Source: Stentor coeruleus (Eukaryota > Ciliophora > Heterotrichea > Heterotrichida > Stentoridae). Taken from it: DNA of 64,000 bases. Below the pieces are notes generated by a model, which did no database searches, was not told the origin of the DNA, and saw only the letters and a list, made by a program, of their open reading frames with translations. Shown one piece after another: positions 1 to 10,076 of this stretch. Numbering within the stretch: the first letter of the stretch is position 1; each line of letters begins with the position of its first letter. The stretch lies in contig MPUH01000170.1 in NCBI GenBank assembly GCA_001970955.1, forward strand, positions 26,671 through 90,670, given 5' to 3'. A program made the translations under genes and the position numbers.

Positions 1-1
1 A

Positions 2-673
2 AAAACTGGTCTAAAAATTACATTAAATCACCTTGCCACTAAAGCTTGTGGAATGGCTTTAAATGAATTCCCTGAATTAATTGGGAAGATATGCTTAGGT
101 AATTTTAGACCAGTTAAGACTATTGATTCTTCTTGTCTGATTTCTCTCGAAAACGGTAAAAATGTATATTTTGTGAATACTGAAGATATTCCCAACAAGC
201 CTTTAACGGTGATTTGTGATGAAATGGAAAAGAAAATTGCCTCATTACAAAAAGGAGATGATGGCAAATTGATGAAAAAAAATTCTCAAGCATTTGCTAA
301 ACTCCCAACTTGTATAGCAGCAGTTTTAGGTGAAATCGTTTACTATCTAAACGGACCTATGGGGATTGCCCTTCCTTTTTTAGGTATGAAAAAGCAGCAG
401 TTTGGAAGTTTTATTATATCAAATTTAGGGATGTATGGACTTGAAACAGGATATCCACCTTTGTTTTCAGTATCACATACTATAGCGACACTAACTCTTA
501 TGGCTATTCATGATGAGGCAATAGTTGATAACTCTAAGATTATAGTCCAGAAATGTATGAATGTTTGTGTTTCTTTTGATCATAGGTATATGGATGGGAT
601 TAAGGCTGCTAAAGTACAAAATAGGATTAAGGAAATTTTGGAAGACCCCATGCAGTACATCAAGCTTGATTAG
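2..673 (+). CDS. 2-oxoacid dehydrogenase E2-type acyltransferase, C-terminal part (5' truncated)
   Basis: The reading frame is open from base 2, so the gene enters from the left edge; the ATG at 53 is internal and lies in continuous homologous sequence. The protein has the chloramphenicol-acetyltransferase-like catalytic domain of dihydrolipoamide acyltransferases. Visible motifs are GSFIISNLGMYG (about 400-435) and, near the C-terminus, SFDHRYMDG (about 573-599), which matches the HxxxDG active-site motif of the family. E2 proteins transfer acyl groups between lipoyl arms and CoA in the mitochondrial pyruvate, oxoglutarate or branched-chain complexes. The lipoyl and E1/E3-binding domains, if present, lie outside the window, so the substrate class cannot be assigned. 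The stop is TAG. It could be a stand-alone acyltransferase-domain protein and not a full E2. Confidence 0.85.
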   Translation, partial: KTGLKITLNHLATKACGMALNEFPELIGKICLGNFRPVKTIDSSCLISLENGKNVYFVNTEDIPNKPLTVICDEMEKKIASLQKGDDGKLMKKNSQAFAKLPTCIAAVLGEIVYYLNGPMGIALPFLGMKKQQFGSFIISNLGMYGLETGYPPLFSVSHTIATLTLMAIHDEAIVDNSKIIVQKCMNVCVSFDHRYMDGIKAAKVQNRIKEILEDPMQYIKLD

Positions 674-965
674 TTTAACTTATAGAAAAAAAAAATCATA
701 ATAGGAAACCCTTTTATATAATCTTATTAAATTTAAATTATAGTTTTTATAACTTTGTGTTATAAAAAAATCATATCTACTACAATTATCATCTAAAATC
801 TTAAGTTTTTTACTTTAAAACCAAAATCCTAGCTTCCATTTTTAACCAATGTCAAACTTTCTTCAAAAATCCTATCAATAAAACTTCTAAATCTATTATT
901 TTATGCTTAGAATATCGATATATTATACTATTTTACTACATAAAAAATCTGATAATAAATAAAAA

Positions 966-1511
966 TTAAAAAGTCTCTTTTAAAGGGAAATGCATTATGA
1001 CTTCATGGCACTTTAGAGTATATTTATCCTTAAACGCTTTAGAACAGTGATCACATTTGTATAACCTAATATCAGTATGTTTTAGCATATGCCTATTTAA
1101 GTCAGCAAATGAATAATTTTTCTTTCCACAGGTTTCGCAAACATACTTTTTAAGTTGTTCTTTGATATTAGTATCGTGCATTTTAAGATGCTTATTTAGT
1201 TCATATTTTCTCCTAAATGTTAGGAGGCAGATGTTACATTCGTGGGGCCTCGAATTGGAATGACTCAGCTCATGGGTTTTGAGCCGGTCTTTTTGGTAAA
1301 ATCCTTTCCCACAGTTGGAGCAAGTAAAAGGGGGTGTCCCCTGGTGTCTATTTACGTGCTCGATTAATTTCGATTTTTGAGAGAATTCTCTTGGGCATAG
1401 GTCACACTTCCACGGTTTGCTAGGTAGATGGGTTTTCATATGCTGTTTAAGAACACTCTTGTTTGCATATTCTTTCTCGCAGATATCGCATTTAATTTGA
1501 TCCTTAACCAT
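966..1511 (-). CDS. C2H2 zinc-finger protein with six fingers
   Basis: Six C2H2 fingers run almost end to end through 181 residues: C-x2-C-x12-H-x3-H units beginning IKCDIC, WKCDLC, FTCSNC, HECNIC, YVCETC, and a last one YKCDHC with an HEVIMH ending. TGEKP-like linkers are only partly kept. I chose the ATG at 1511 (MVKDQIKCDIC); the frame stays open upstream to 1535 but without an ATG. The product is probably a nucleic-acid-binding protein of nucleus or cytoplasm, but no specific target can be read from it. The stop is TAA. Multi-finger proteins of this kind are less common in ciliates than in animals. Confidence 0.85.
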   Translation of the reverse strand: MVKDQIKCDICEKEYANKSVLKQHMKTHLPSKPWKCDLCPREFSQKSKLIEHVNRHQGTPPFTCSNCGKGFYQKDRLKTHELSHSNSRPHECNICLLTFRRKYELNKHLKMHDTNIKEQLKKYVCETCGKKNYSFADLNRHMLKHTDIRLYKCDHCSKAFKDKYTLKCHEVIMHFPLKETF

Positions 1512-3181
1512 AATTGGACTAACAGATTCAAACACATGCCTTTAAAATTTTCCTCGTATTTAGACGCAAATATGATACATATTTTTTCCTGTTTTCCTCA
1601 CCTGTAGATCCATCATCTTGTTACAATATAAATTATCTTAGAGCTCATGTTTTATCAAACAAGGGATTAGGCTACGAATAAAAGAAATTTTATCTATGGA
1701 GAAAGCTGTAGTAAAGTGATAAACTGGGAAATATGATTGAAGATGATTTGATTAAATGAATATAAATAGAGGGAGGAGGAATGAGATATTTGGGACTTTG
1801 AGGAAGATAATGAGAAATAAGAAGAGATTTTATGGTATTAAGAGGAAAATATGTGTGAAAATGTCAAACTTTTAAGATTTGGGATTGTTTATAGGAAGAA
1901 TTTTTTTATACTTAGTAGATGTAATGAAAATATTTTATTTTGTAAAGGATTGTATTTATGATAATTTAATGTATAATAATTGGTTTTGATTATTTTAAAG
2001 GTGTGTGGATTAATTGGCTTAAGTGAATACTTTATTGATAATTTATGAAGATGTAAAATAGTTGATAATAAGATTTATTATTTAACTAGCCAAGGTAGGG
2101 CATTTATGATTTTTATACTACTATAATAGAAAGTTAGAGATTATGATGAATTATGCAAATTATTTCAATTTTGATTCTAGCTTTTGATTGTTGTTTGAAA
2201 GTCAAAAAATGTATTTTTTTGATTTTTTATGGTAGACTAACACACTTCAAATGAACTAAGAGATTTTTATATTCTTTGAATATAAAAGCATAAAATTGAA
2301 ATGAAAGATCAAATAATCTTTTTATTAATATTATCAGCAACTGTTTTCTAGCACTTTAAATTTATTCAGGTCTTAAAATCTAAAATATTTTTTTCTTTAT
2401 GTTATCTACTATAAACAAAAACTTAATTTAATAATCCAATAAAATTAACAATAGCTAGTCCAATTTTACAATATTATTAACTCATAGAAGATCATTACAC
2501 AAAATATTACATAAATATTCAATCTCTGAAATGAGCAGCATGCTTCTATATAAAAAACATAGAATCATATATCAACACAAATATATGTAAAGATAAGTTT
2601 TTAGTACCTTGAAAATTAAGGATTATAAGAAATATTAGGAAATTAAGGAAAATGAGCAAAATTTTAGTCATTAACATTCTTATATCAAGGAACTTTTTTA
2701 TTATAAAAAATTCAAATTTACTTTAATAAATTCTTTAGTCTTTCCAATGCATTTCAAAGCAGAAAATTCCTAATAACAGTTATTAAAAATTTTCCAACTT
2801 CTTGCATTACTTATATATATTAACTATAATAAATATCATACTATCCTATTATCAACTCCTTATAGTAAAAAATCATTTTATATAATTCATATATATTTCA
2901 CAAATTTTCAAATTAAAACGCATTCCATATAAACTCTCTTCAATACTATAATTTTATAATCCTACCTCCTAACTTCATCTAAAGCATACTATCAACTTCT
3001 TTTATCAAAATCCTAATAATTTTTTTACTTAAATGCTTAATTAAAAATACTTAAATAATTCTATATCTATAAAAGCCTTTTAACAAAATCAGCTTTGTTA
3101 ATATTATTTTTTATTATCCTATCTAAAATCATAATATATCCTGGCCAATAGTTAAAATTTCAGTTAACAAATAATCCATAA
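1512..3181. other. Gene-free stretch, 1.7 kb
   Basis: No frame of useful length or recognisable motif is seen on either strand. The sequence is very AT-rich and changes in strand composition around 2.4 kb, from purine-rich to pyrimidine-rich on the plus strand. It must hold the promoters of the divergent genes at 1511 and 3182. Confidence 0.6.
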
Positions 3182-5016
3182 ATGAAAGTCTCCAGATCAA
3201 TAAATGCCTCCTTGAGCAAGTCTCCTGGATCTACTCTAAATACAGCGAGAGCAAGGACTAATAGATTTAAAATCCCTGAAAATTTCCAAAAACTTGATAT
3301 CGACCAGATTAAAAAACCTAGGATGATGCTTAAAACGCTGACTTCAAGGTTGAGACAAGATAAAACTCAAAGCATTCCTCCGGATGTAGCTGTAAAAGTT
3401 GTTAAAAACTATATTTTACCAATGTTTGAAAGTGAGACTAGGTCCAAGCTGAACACCCAAAGGTCAGAAAGTTTCGGTCATAGGTATCAGTTTTCAGTAG
3501 ACGGCGGGACTGTATATTCTGAGTTAAAGCTCAGCGAAAAACTCAGCAAGGAAATCTTAAGCTTGGAAAGCCATCTGACTTCAATGGATCAAATAGTTAA
3601 AGACAATAATCAAGAAAAGGAAAAAGTTACTCAAGAAAATCAAAAGCTTGAATTAGAACTTATAAATGCTTTGACCAATATAAGTTTTATAAATGGAGAA
3701 AATACAAGATTGCAAAGAGAATTAATTGGAGTTAAACTGAATATAGGCCAAATAACAAGTCAGCTGAAAAAATATAAAAATTTATATGAAACAACTCAGC
3801 TTGAAAATGAAAGAATCACGAAGCTCCTTCAAGACGAGAAAGCATCAAATGATATCCGATTTTTTAATATGTTTTTTCCTTAACTGAGGTAAATAAAATC
3901 AAGACACTTGCTGTGCAACTAGAACATGATAATTATTTAATGCAGCTAGAAAAAGAAATCATGGGTGAAAGGCTGACTGGATTGTATTTAGCTTTAGACA
4001 ATATCGTCGGCAACTATGGGCTTTGTATTAAAATTAGAACCGAGCACGAAATTGTGTTAAAGAATTTTAAAGAATCCTTACTAATTCTAGAAGACACAAA
4101 AAAAAACCTCTCTCACATTCTCCGTGAACGTGATATGCTAATGCGTGATCACATTGAACTCAATGACATAAAGTCCGACCTACTAACCCAAAAGGAAAAA
4201 ATGGCCAAAGTGTTCAAAGAAAAGTTCACAACAATGCAAAAAGAATTAACCCAAGCTATTGAATCCCGAGAACTATTCAAAGCTAAACAAGAAGAAACTG
4301 AAAAAAAGTACATTGACATATCTGAGGAGTTTAAAAAATTCAAACACAAAGTTAAGATAAAGTTCACATCAGTCCACGAAAAAGAAGAAAAATTCTGCAA
4401 AAACTGCCAAAAATCATATTTTGAAAGCGAAAACTATAACTGGTCCTGTCGGGTTCATGCAAGTAAAATAACTGGAGACACATGGTGGTGCTGTGGGAAA
4501 ATAGGTAAAGATGCTATTGGATGTATGGTCTCAAGGCACATGGGTAAAGAAGAAGAAGATCCAAAAGAAGATGATTTTGGTATCCCTACCAAGTTTTGTT
4601 CAGTAAAAATCATATAGGCTTGCAAAGATTATGGGCACAATTTCAATGAATGCTTCAGAGACCCAAATGTCAAAACAAACTTCGAACCTGACGAAGAGCT
4701 CAGACGTCTAAAAGACATAAGTAAAAACAAAAGAAAAGCTGTACAAAGTGTCGATATGCTCAATAAAATGAGTTTCATGCTCAGCAATAGAAGTTCTTTA
4801 CTACAAGAAACCCTAGACGAATTCAAACAAGATGATGGTTTTTTTGATGATGTCAGAGATATAAAACAAGAGATTGAATTTCATGAGAATTTCAACAAAG
4901 TGCATATTGAAGTTGAACAACCTCGACTAGTAGTTCCTAGGAAAACTGATATAAAGAAAAGATCAGGAGCAAGTCCTTTGACTGTTTATACAAATTTAGG
5001 TGTAGAATACGATTAA
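3182..5016 (+). CDS. Coiled-coil protein with CHORD-like Cys/His zinc module
   Basis: Three open segments make one gene. Segment 1 (3182-3880) starts MKVSRSINAS at a typical cataaATG and ends in a heptad-rich coiled coil. Segment 2 (about 3868-4602) continues the coiled coil in the -1 frame and enters a zinc-binding module: CKNC, then CRVH, then WWCC, then C-x4-H (about 4396-4530), a spacing like the CHORD zinc-binding domain. Segment 3 (4618-5016) follows a 15-nt intron and carries another C-x2-C/H/C knuckle (FCSACKDYGHNFNEC formed across the splice), then a charged tail. The whole would be about 600 residues. The change from frame 1 to 2 near 3866-3890 is not explained by one normal intron; one extra T in the run 3872-3877 would repair it. 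A possible extra 15-nt intron lies at 3889-3903. I do not recognise the full-length protein. Confidence 0.7.
4603..4617 (+). other. 15-nt intron (gtaaaaatcatatag)
   Basis: Removal joins TTT TGT TCA to GCT TGC AAA in the same frame, removing an in-frame TAG and completing a zinc knuckle (CSACKDYGHNFNEC). The GTA...TAG ends and 15-nt length match the tiny introns of heterotrich ciliates. Confidence 0.9.
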
Positions 5017-5044
5017 TTATATTCTTTCTATAAAATATATAAAT

Positions 5045-7396
5045 ATGCAAGAACAGTGCTCATACACCAGATGTCCTAATTTTGCCTTTCTTGAATGTAT
5101 ATGTACAATGCCCCCAACATTGATTTGTAAAGATCATGAAGAAAGCCATAGACAATTAGATGGAGATCATGAAATAAGAGATTATATGCCAATATTGGCA
5201 CAAGCTAATTCTGTTGATATTAAAGAAACAAATGAAGATAAGGTCAAATATGCTTTAGGATCATATGGGGGAAATCTTGGGTTGTTAAAACTAAAGGCTT
5301 TTATTGCGAAATTACATCCTGAAATTGAACAATGTTTGAAGATTATGAATGAAAAGTTTATTAAGGATATTATGAAACTGGTTAAAAGTAATGAGAAAAA
5401 ACTTAAGGAAAAAACTGAGAAGTATTTGATTGCTTTTAAGAAAGTCTTAGTTAACATGAAAATCAGCTCAGAAGAGTTTTTCAAACAAATTTTTATGATT
5501 TTCTGTGATTTTCACGCTGCTGTTGATAGTGAGTTATCTGATGAACTTCATAGGACTGTAGGCAAGCTTAAAGGTTTATGTAAAATGCCTGGGAAAGTTA
5601 AGAAATATTATGTTATTGAAACTACGATTGACGATGCAGATAATAAGTTTTATTTGAAAGTTATGACTTTGGAAGAGTACGATAAAGAAAAGATTATTTC
5701 AGTTTTTAAGGATGAGTATGACAATTTTATAATCGATGATTCAGCAATAATCAGAGAATTTACTCAACTAGACCTTGAATTTACAAAAAGCAAATCTAAT
5801 ATAAAAGCTCAATTCCTTGAAGAATTCCATAAATATATCCACAGCTTGGCTGATAATGAAAAATTCACTCAAATCAGTATTTATTATTCACCTTTACCAA
5901 CTAAATTAGATACCCTATATTTAGATGTATTCCCTGAATGGGTTGTGGCTTATTCAGGAATATTCATGAAAAGTCACTTCGACATAAAGCAAACTCTTGA
6001 TATATCAGGAAAACTATTCATTGTCTTAGTAGATTTGATTATGGATTTGAGCTTTATTTTAGTATTTTCTGATATGATTTCATATATATCTCTAGTATTA
6101 GAGACTTCAGAAGTGATTATAGCTACAGGGAGTTTAGATGACTCTATAATTATTGTTCAAAACACCCCAAAAAAAACAACTGAGTATTATTTAGATTCAA
6201 CTTATGTACTACGGTATGTCAAAGATATATCTTTAGGCATAGACTCATTTGCCATAGTTTCTTCATCATCTTATATCCAAGATACAAATTCCCTAGTCTT
6301 TTCTATCAAAGAAGGTAACTGTTACTCATACAACCTCAATGAAGAATCCTTACAAATGCCTTTTATCAATACTTTATCTGAACCTGCCTTACAAGTTTTA
6401 TACATTAATACAATAAAACTTCTTGTAATTCGAACCGCATCAAGACTTCTTTTTTTTACAGCTAATTATCAATTACTCAGAATTACCACATGTAATCTTC
6501 TATATCTTGACCATTTTATACATGAAAAAAATATATTCATAAGCTGGCTCGAAGCCAAAAAAGCAATTTACAGTCAGATTTTACTCCGTGATGATGAAAT
6601 CTCAAAACTATTTTTATCTTCCAAAGGTAAAAGATTATCAATAGCTAAAACAGTAAAATATGTCAAAAGTCGAAGTTATGGGATATATAATCGTATAGAA
6701 ACTCATTATAACAAATATGAGAAGACAATAAAGAAAATTAATTTTTTCGAAATAGCCAAAAATCCTTTAATTATAGAAAACCCTTTTGATTCCAACTTTG
6801 CTAATGAAGATGATACTGTAAGAGATAATTTAACTGATTTGAAAGTTCAGAAAAGGAAAATAAAGTCTTTACAAAACAAACCTGAAAACCTAGTTTGCGA
6901 TAATTTATGTGATTTATGTGATGAATACTGTATGATTGCTGAGGAACATAATTTTCATCTATGTGGAAGAGCTCATAATTGTCAAGAGCCTTGTGGTATT
7001 TCTGGTAACTGTTGTGCTCAAGGTAAAAAACAATGTGAATATCAAATAAACCCTTGGAAAACAACCCATGAAGAATATCATAAATGTTTAGAACAAGAAC
7101 ATTATTGTCCGATCATGTGCCCTGGTTGTGGGGTTTTTTGTTGTTTAAAAACTAAACATGAAGGTTTTCATGAAGCTATGCATTTGAAAATTTATTTTAA
7201 TGAATCCTGTGGGGAGACTTGTGGGACAGTTCAGCATACACATAAAGTATATTGTCTAGGAGGAGAAGAATGTCCTAGAAATGTATTTGAAGACTATATT
7301 CAACATGAAGACAATTTTGATTATTGGAATGACTGCAACAAGTTTTGGAGGTATTTTGGATGGAATCTTGGGTCTGAGGAATCATATAATAATTAA
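5045..7396 (+). CDS. B-box-like / Cys-His-rich protein, copy 1 of tandem pair
   Basis: This protein has 783 residues. The N-terminus (1-50) is a B-box-like zinc module with Cys at 5, 10, 18, 20 and 28 and then CKDHEESH and DGDH. Residues about 90-270 are helical and charged. Residues 300-590 are beta-rich with short hydrophobic strands (for example EVIIATGSLDDSIIIVQN) and may fold as a propeller. Residues about 615-775 form a dense Cys/His domain with FHLCGRAHNC, HKCLEQEHYCPIMCPGCGVFCC, HEGFHEAMH and CGETCGTVQHTHKVYCLGG, ending FDYWNDCNKFWRYFGW. The gene at 7437 has the same order throughout, and the one at 23470 shares the C-terminal part. The C-terminal module resembles Cys/His-rich tails seen in other eukaryotic signalling proteins, but I cannot name the family. 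Function is unknown; Zn-dependent protein binding or ubiquitin-related roles are guesses. It begins 28 bp after the preceding stop. Confidence 0.8.
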   Translation: MQEQCSYTRCPNFAFLECICTMPPTLICKDHEESHRQLDGDHEIRDYMPILAQANSVDIKETNEDKVKYALGSYGGNLGLLKLKAFIAKLHPEIEQCLKIMNEKFIKDIMKLVKSNEKKLKEKTEKYLIAFKKVLVNMKISSEEFFKQIFMIFCDFHAAVDSELSDELHRTVGKLKGLCKMPGKVKKYYVIETTIDDADNKFYLKVMTLEEYDKEKIISVFKDEYDNFIIDDSAIIREFTQLDLEFTKSKSNIKAQFLEEFHKYIHSLADNEKFTQISIYYSPLPTKLDTLYLDVFPEWVVAYSGIFMKSHFDIKQTLDISGKLFIVLVDLIMDLSFILVFSDMISYISLVLETSEVIIATGSLDDSIIIVQNTPKKTTEYYLDSTYVLRYVKDISLGIDSFAIVSSSSYIQDTNSLVFSIKEGNCYSYNLNEESLQMPFINTLSEPALQVLYINTIKLLVIRTASRLLFFTANYQLLRITTCNLLYLDHFIHEKNIFISWLEAKKAIYSQILLRDDEISKLFLSSKGKRLSIAKTVKYVKSRSYGIYNRIETHYNKYEKTIKKINFFEIAKNPLIIENPFDSNFANEDDTVRDNLTDLKVQKRKIKSLQNKPENLVCDNLCDLCDEYCMIAEEHNFHLCGRAHNCQEPCGISGNCCAQGKKQCEYQINPWKTTHEEYHKCLEQEHYCPIMCPGCGVFCCLKTKHEGFHEAMHLKIYFNESCGETCGTVQHTHKVYCLGGEECPRNVFEDYIQHEDNFDYWNDCNKFWRYFGWNLGSEESYNN

Positions 7397-7436
7397 TAGG
7401 TTTATAATATGATTATCATTTTTTGTCTATAAAATT

Positions 7437-9758
7437 ATGCAGGACTCATGTTTTTATCATCCTTGTGCTAGACCCATATTTTATGAATGCCCTTGTGTGT
7501 TCCCAAATCTTGTATTTTGTGAGGAGCATGGACAGTATCATAAAACTCAATTCCAAGATGGGCATAATTTAAGACCTAGAATCCCTTGTTTAGGATCAAC
7601 CCATGAATTTAGAGTTTTATATGATTGTGAAAGCTCTAAAATTGTATTAGCTCCTGCTAATGAGAGGCTTTTTATATTGAAAATAGTTAATAGAAAAGTT
7701 GAAATGCATCCAGAAATTATGAACTGTATCAAAGGAATGAAGCTGAAATTTGTTAGAAAAATACTTAAGATTAAGAAAAATGAAGATGAAAAACTTGAAA
7801 AAATGTGCACAGAATTTGTTGAAGGGTATAAAAAGGTTATTGGAAATTCTGGGGTTGATGAGAAAGAGTTTTTTTTGGGGATTCAAGGTTTGGTTAATCA
7901 GATTTATAATCTTCAAGATGAAGAAACTATGAAAAAGGTGTCAGATATTGTTGGGAAAATTAAGAGTGAGAGTGATATGCCTGAAAAGGTGAAGAAATTT
8001 TTTGTGCATGAATATAGTTTAAGTGAGTGTGATAATAGTTTTTACTTAAAACTACTCATGGAACAAGATTTCAGCAAGGAAAATTTATCAGAACTATTCA
8101 AGCAAGAGTATAAATATTTTATAAAACATGAAGATATAGTTGACCAGCACTTTGACTCAATTTCAGGAATGCTTTTTAAATCAAATGTTGATACTAAAAG
8201 GAAACTTTCAGATGAAGTGCTTAGTTATATATCAAGTTTGAATATAAGTGATGTTTACAGTCAGATTTTTGTTTACATAAGCGATATTTCTAATAATTTG
8301 ATTAAAAACACTTCAGAAATTACTCCTGATTGGAGTTTAGTTCACACCGCCTTTATGCATAACAGCAATTTTGATATAACTAAATGCTTGGAAATAAATA
8401 ATAATCTATGCTTTGTCATATCAGACCTCAAGCAAAACATAAGCTATATCATGCTCATCAACGAAATGATTTCCTACAATTGTTTAACAATTCAAAGCAC
8501 AGACTTTTTAATCCCATCAGGCCTAACGAAACATAAAATCCCTATAATCCAAAGCAATCCTTTAACCATAAACCTCTACAGTTTAAACATTAAATCCTTT
8601 GAATTTACCCATTATTCAACTTTATCTATACAAAATTCTTGCTTTATCTACACATCCGGGGCATTAATAAATAATTGGAATATTCTGGTTATTTGTAGTG
8701 AAAATGGGAACTGTTTATGCTATGATATAAATTCTGAAGCAGAATCCAATAAACTATCACAAACAATTACTGAACCGGTTTACCAAATTGAATATTTACT
8801 TTGTTATAAAATCCTTTTTATTAGAACTTCATTATCAATACTATTATATACAGCTGCCCTTGAACCTTATAAGTCTTTTTCATTCTCTTCATGTACTTTT
8901 TCATTATGCATTTTACCTGATTCTTTATATATTCTAAAACCCAAAAGTAACAAATTTAAAGCTTTTAAAATAGAACTTCAAGAAGAAGATATTATTCATT
9001 TCAATAGCAAAATACCTGGATGGGATATTAAAGGAAAGTTTTCCTCTTATGTCAAAAGGAACTACAAAACTCTAGAATTTTCTCCATATAAACCATCTAA
9101 TAAGTATGATAAAATCATTGAAAAAATGAACTTTTTAGAAGTAAACAATAATCCTATATATCTTGATAAAGAAGAAAACAAATTTATACCAAAAAAGTAT
9201 ATAAAAAATACTAAAAAACAAGAAATTTGTGAGATCACTGAAGAAAAAAAAGAATTCGGCCCTGGTCTTTGTTATAACGCTTGTAACTTATGCTCATTAG
9301 CTTGTCAAATAAAAACTCTTCACAATTATCACTTATGTGGAAATCTTCATAAATGCGCTATAACATGTTCTGCATTAGGAAATTGTAGCAAAAATGGAAA
9401 ATATATATGTGGTAAAACAATTTTAAAAGACCAAATTACACATGAAGGAATTCATGAATGCCATGCTGAATATCATTTTTGTTATTATATATGTCCTGGA
9501 TGTGGAGTTCAGTGCAAAAGAAAATATGGTCATGAAGGAAATCATAATAAAAAGCATCATTTGAAACTTTATTTTGATTTAACTTGTGGACAGAATTGTG
9601 GTTATCAAGAACATGTACATCAGGTTAGATGTCCTGGAGAAGAGTATTGTGCCAAGAAGTATTTTGCAGAAATTGTAGAACATGAAGATGATTTTGATTA
9701 TTGGAAAGATTGTAAGGAATTTTGGAGGTATTATGCTTGGGAAGTTAATATTAAATAA
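7437..9758 (+). CDS. B-box-like / Cys-His-rich protein, copy 2 of tandem pair
   Basis: This is a 773-residue paralogue of the gene at 5045, only 40 bp downstream and on the same strand, so a tandem duplication. The N-terminus MQDSCFYHPCARPIFYECPC plus FCEEHGQYH and DGHN repeats the B-box-like pattern. The helical region (about 90-270), beta-rich middle (about 300-590) and Cys/His-rich end (about 612-770) follow in the same order. Shared landmarks are YHLCGNLHKC, CYYICPGCGVQC, HEGNHNKKHH, CGQNCGYQEHVHQVRCPGE and FDYWKDCKEFWRYYAW. Cys and His positions are much better kept than the rest, which is strongly diverged, so the duplication is old and the zinc sites are under selection. The stop is TAA. 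Confidence 0.8.
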   Translation: MQDSCFYHPCARPIFYECPCVFPNLVFCEEHGQYHKTQFQDGHNLRPRIPCLGSTHEFRVLYDCESSKIVLAPANERLFILKIVNRKVEMHPEIMNCIKGMKLKFVRKILKIKKNEDEKLEKMCTEFVEGYKKVIGNSGVDEKEFFLGIQGLVNQIYNLQDEETMKKVSDIVGKIKSESDMPEKVKKFFVHEYSLSECDNSFYLKLLMEQDFSKENLSELFKQEYKYFIKHEDIVDQHFDSISGMLFKSNVDTKRKLSDEVLSYISSLNISDVYSQIFVYISDISNNLIKNTSEITPDWSLVHTAFMHNSNFDITKCLEINNNLCFVISDLKQNISYIMLINEMISYNCLTIQSTDFLIPSGLTKHKIPIIQSNPLTINLYSLNIKSFEFTHYSTLSIQNSCFIYTSGALINNWNILVICSENGNCLCYDINSEAESNKLSQTITEPVYQIEYLLCYKILFIRTSLSILLYTAALEPYKSFSFSSCTFSLCILPDSLYILKPKSNKFKAFKIELQEEDIIHFNSKIPGWDIKGKFSSYVKRNYKTLEFSPYKPSNKYDKIIEKMNFLEVNNNPIYLDKEENKFIPKKYIKNTKKQEICEITEEKKEFGPGLCYNACNLCSLACQIKTLHNYHLCGNLHKCAITCSALGNCSKNGKYICGKTILKDQITHEGIHECHAEYHFCYYICPGCGVQCKRKYGHEGNHNKKHHLKLYFDLTCGQNCGYQEHVHQVRCPGEEYCAKKYFAEIVEHEDDFDYWKDCKEFWRYYAWEVNIK

Positions 9759-10076
9759 TATTTTTGAAGTTTTTATTAAGTGCAGAGGATGATGATAAAG
9801 GATTTTAAGCCACCCCCTTTCATCTTCTCAGCTATTTTCCTAATCCTTAACTCAACTCCAAACTTTAAACCAAATTTTCTTGATACCAAAACAACAAAAA
9901 TCAAACTCTCAAAAACATTATAATTTCTAATCTTATAATGTCCACTTCCATCAAGTATCATCTCTTTTTCCCAACTCTTATCCAACATAAGATCTTTTCT
10001 TTTTCCCCATACACATAATTAAAAAAAAAGTTTACTAAACTCCTATCAAGAACCCCTAAAAGCCGATAATATTATA
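9759..10076. other. Intergenic, convergent 3' ends
   Basis: A 318-bp gap lies between the 3' ends of the flanking genes. A 70-codon minus-strand frame at 9776-9988 has no family features and I do not call it a gene. Confidence 0.5.

Noticed and set aside
3866-3903. Euplotes-type +1 programmed frameshift
   Set aside because: The frame moves by -1, not +1, and there is no slippery AAA-TAA type signal; short introns also do not fit Euplotes.
9776-9988. 70-codon minus-strand frame
   Set aside because: No family features and no clear start context; it lies between convergent 3' ends.
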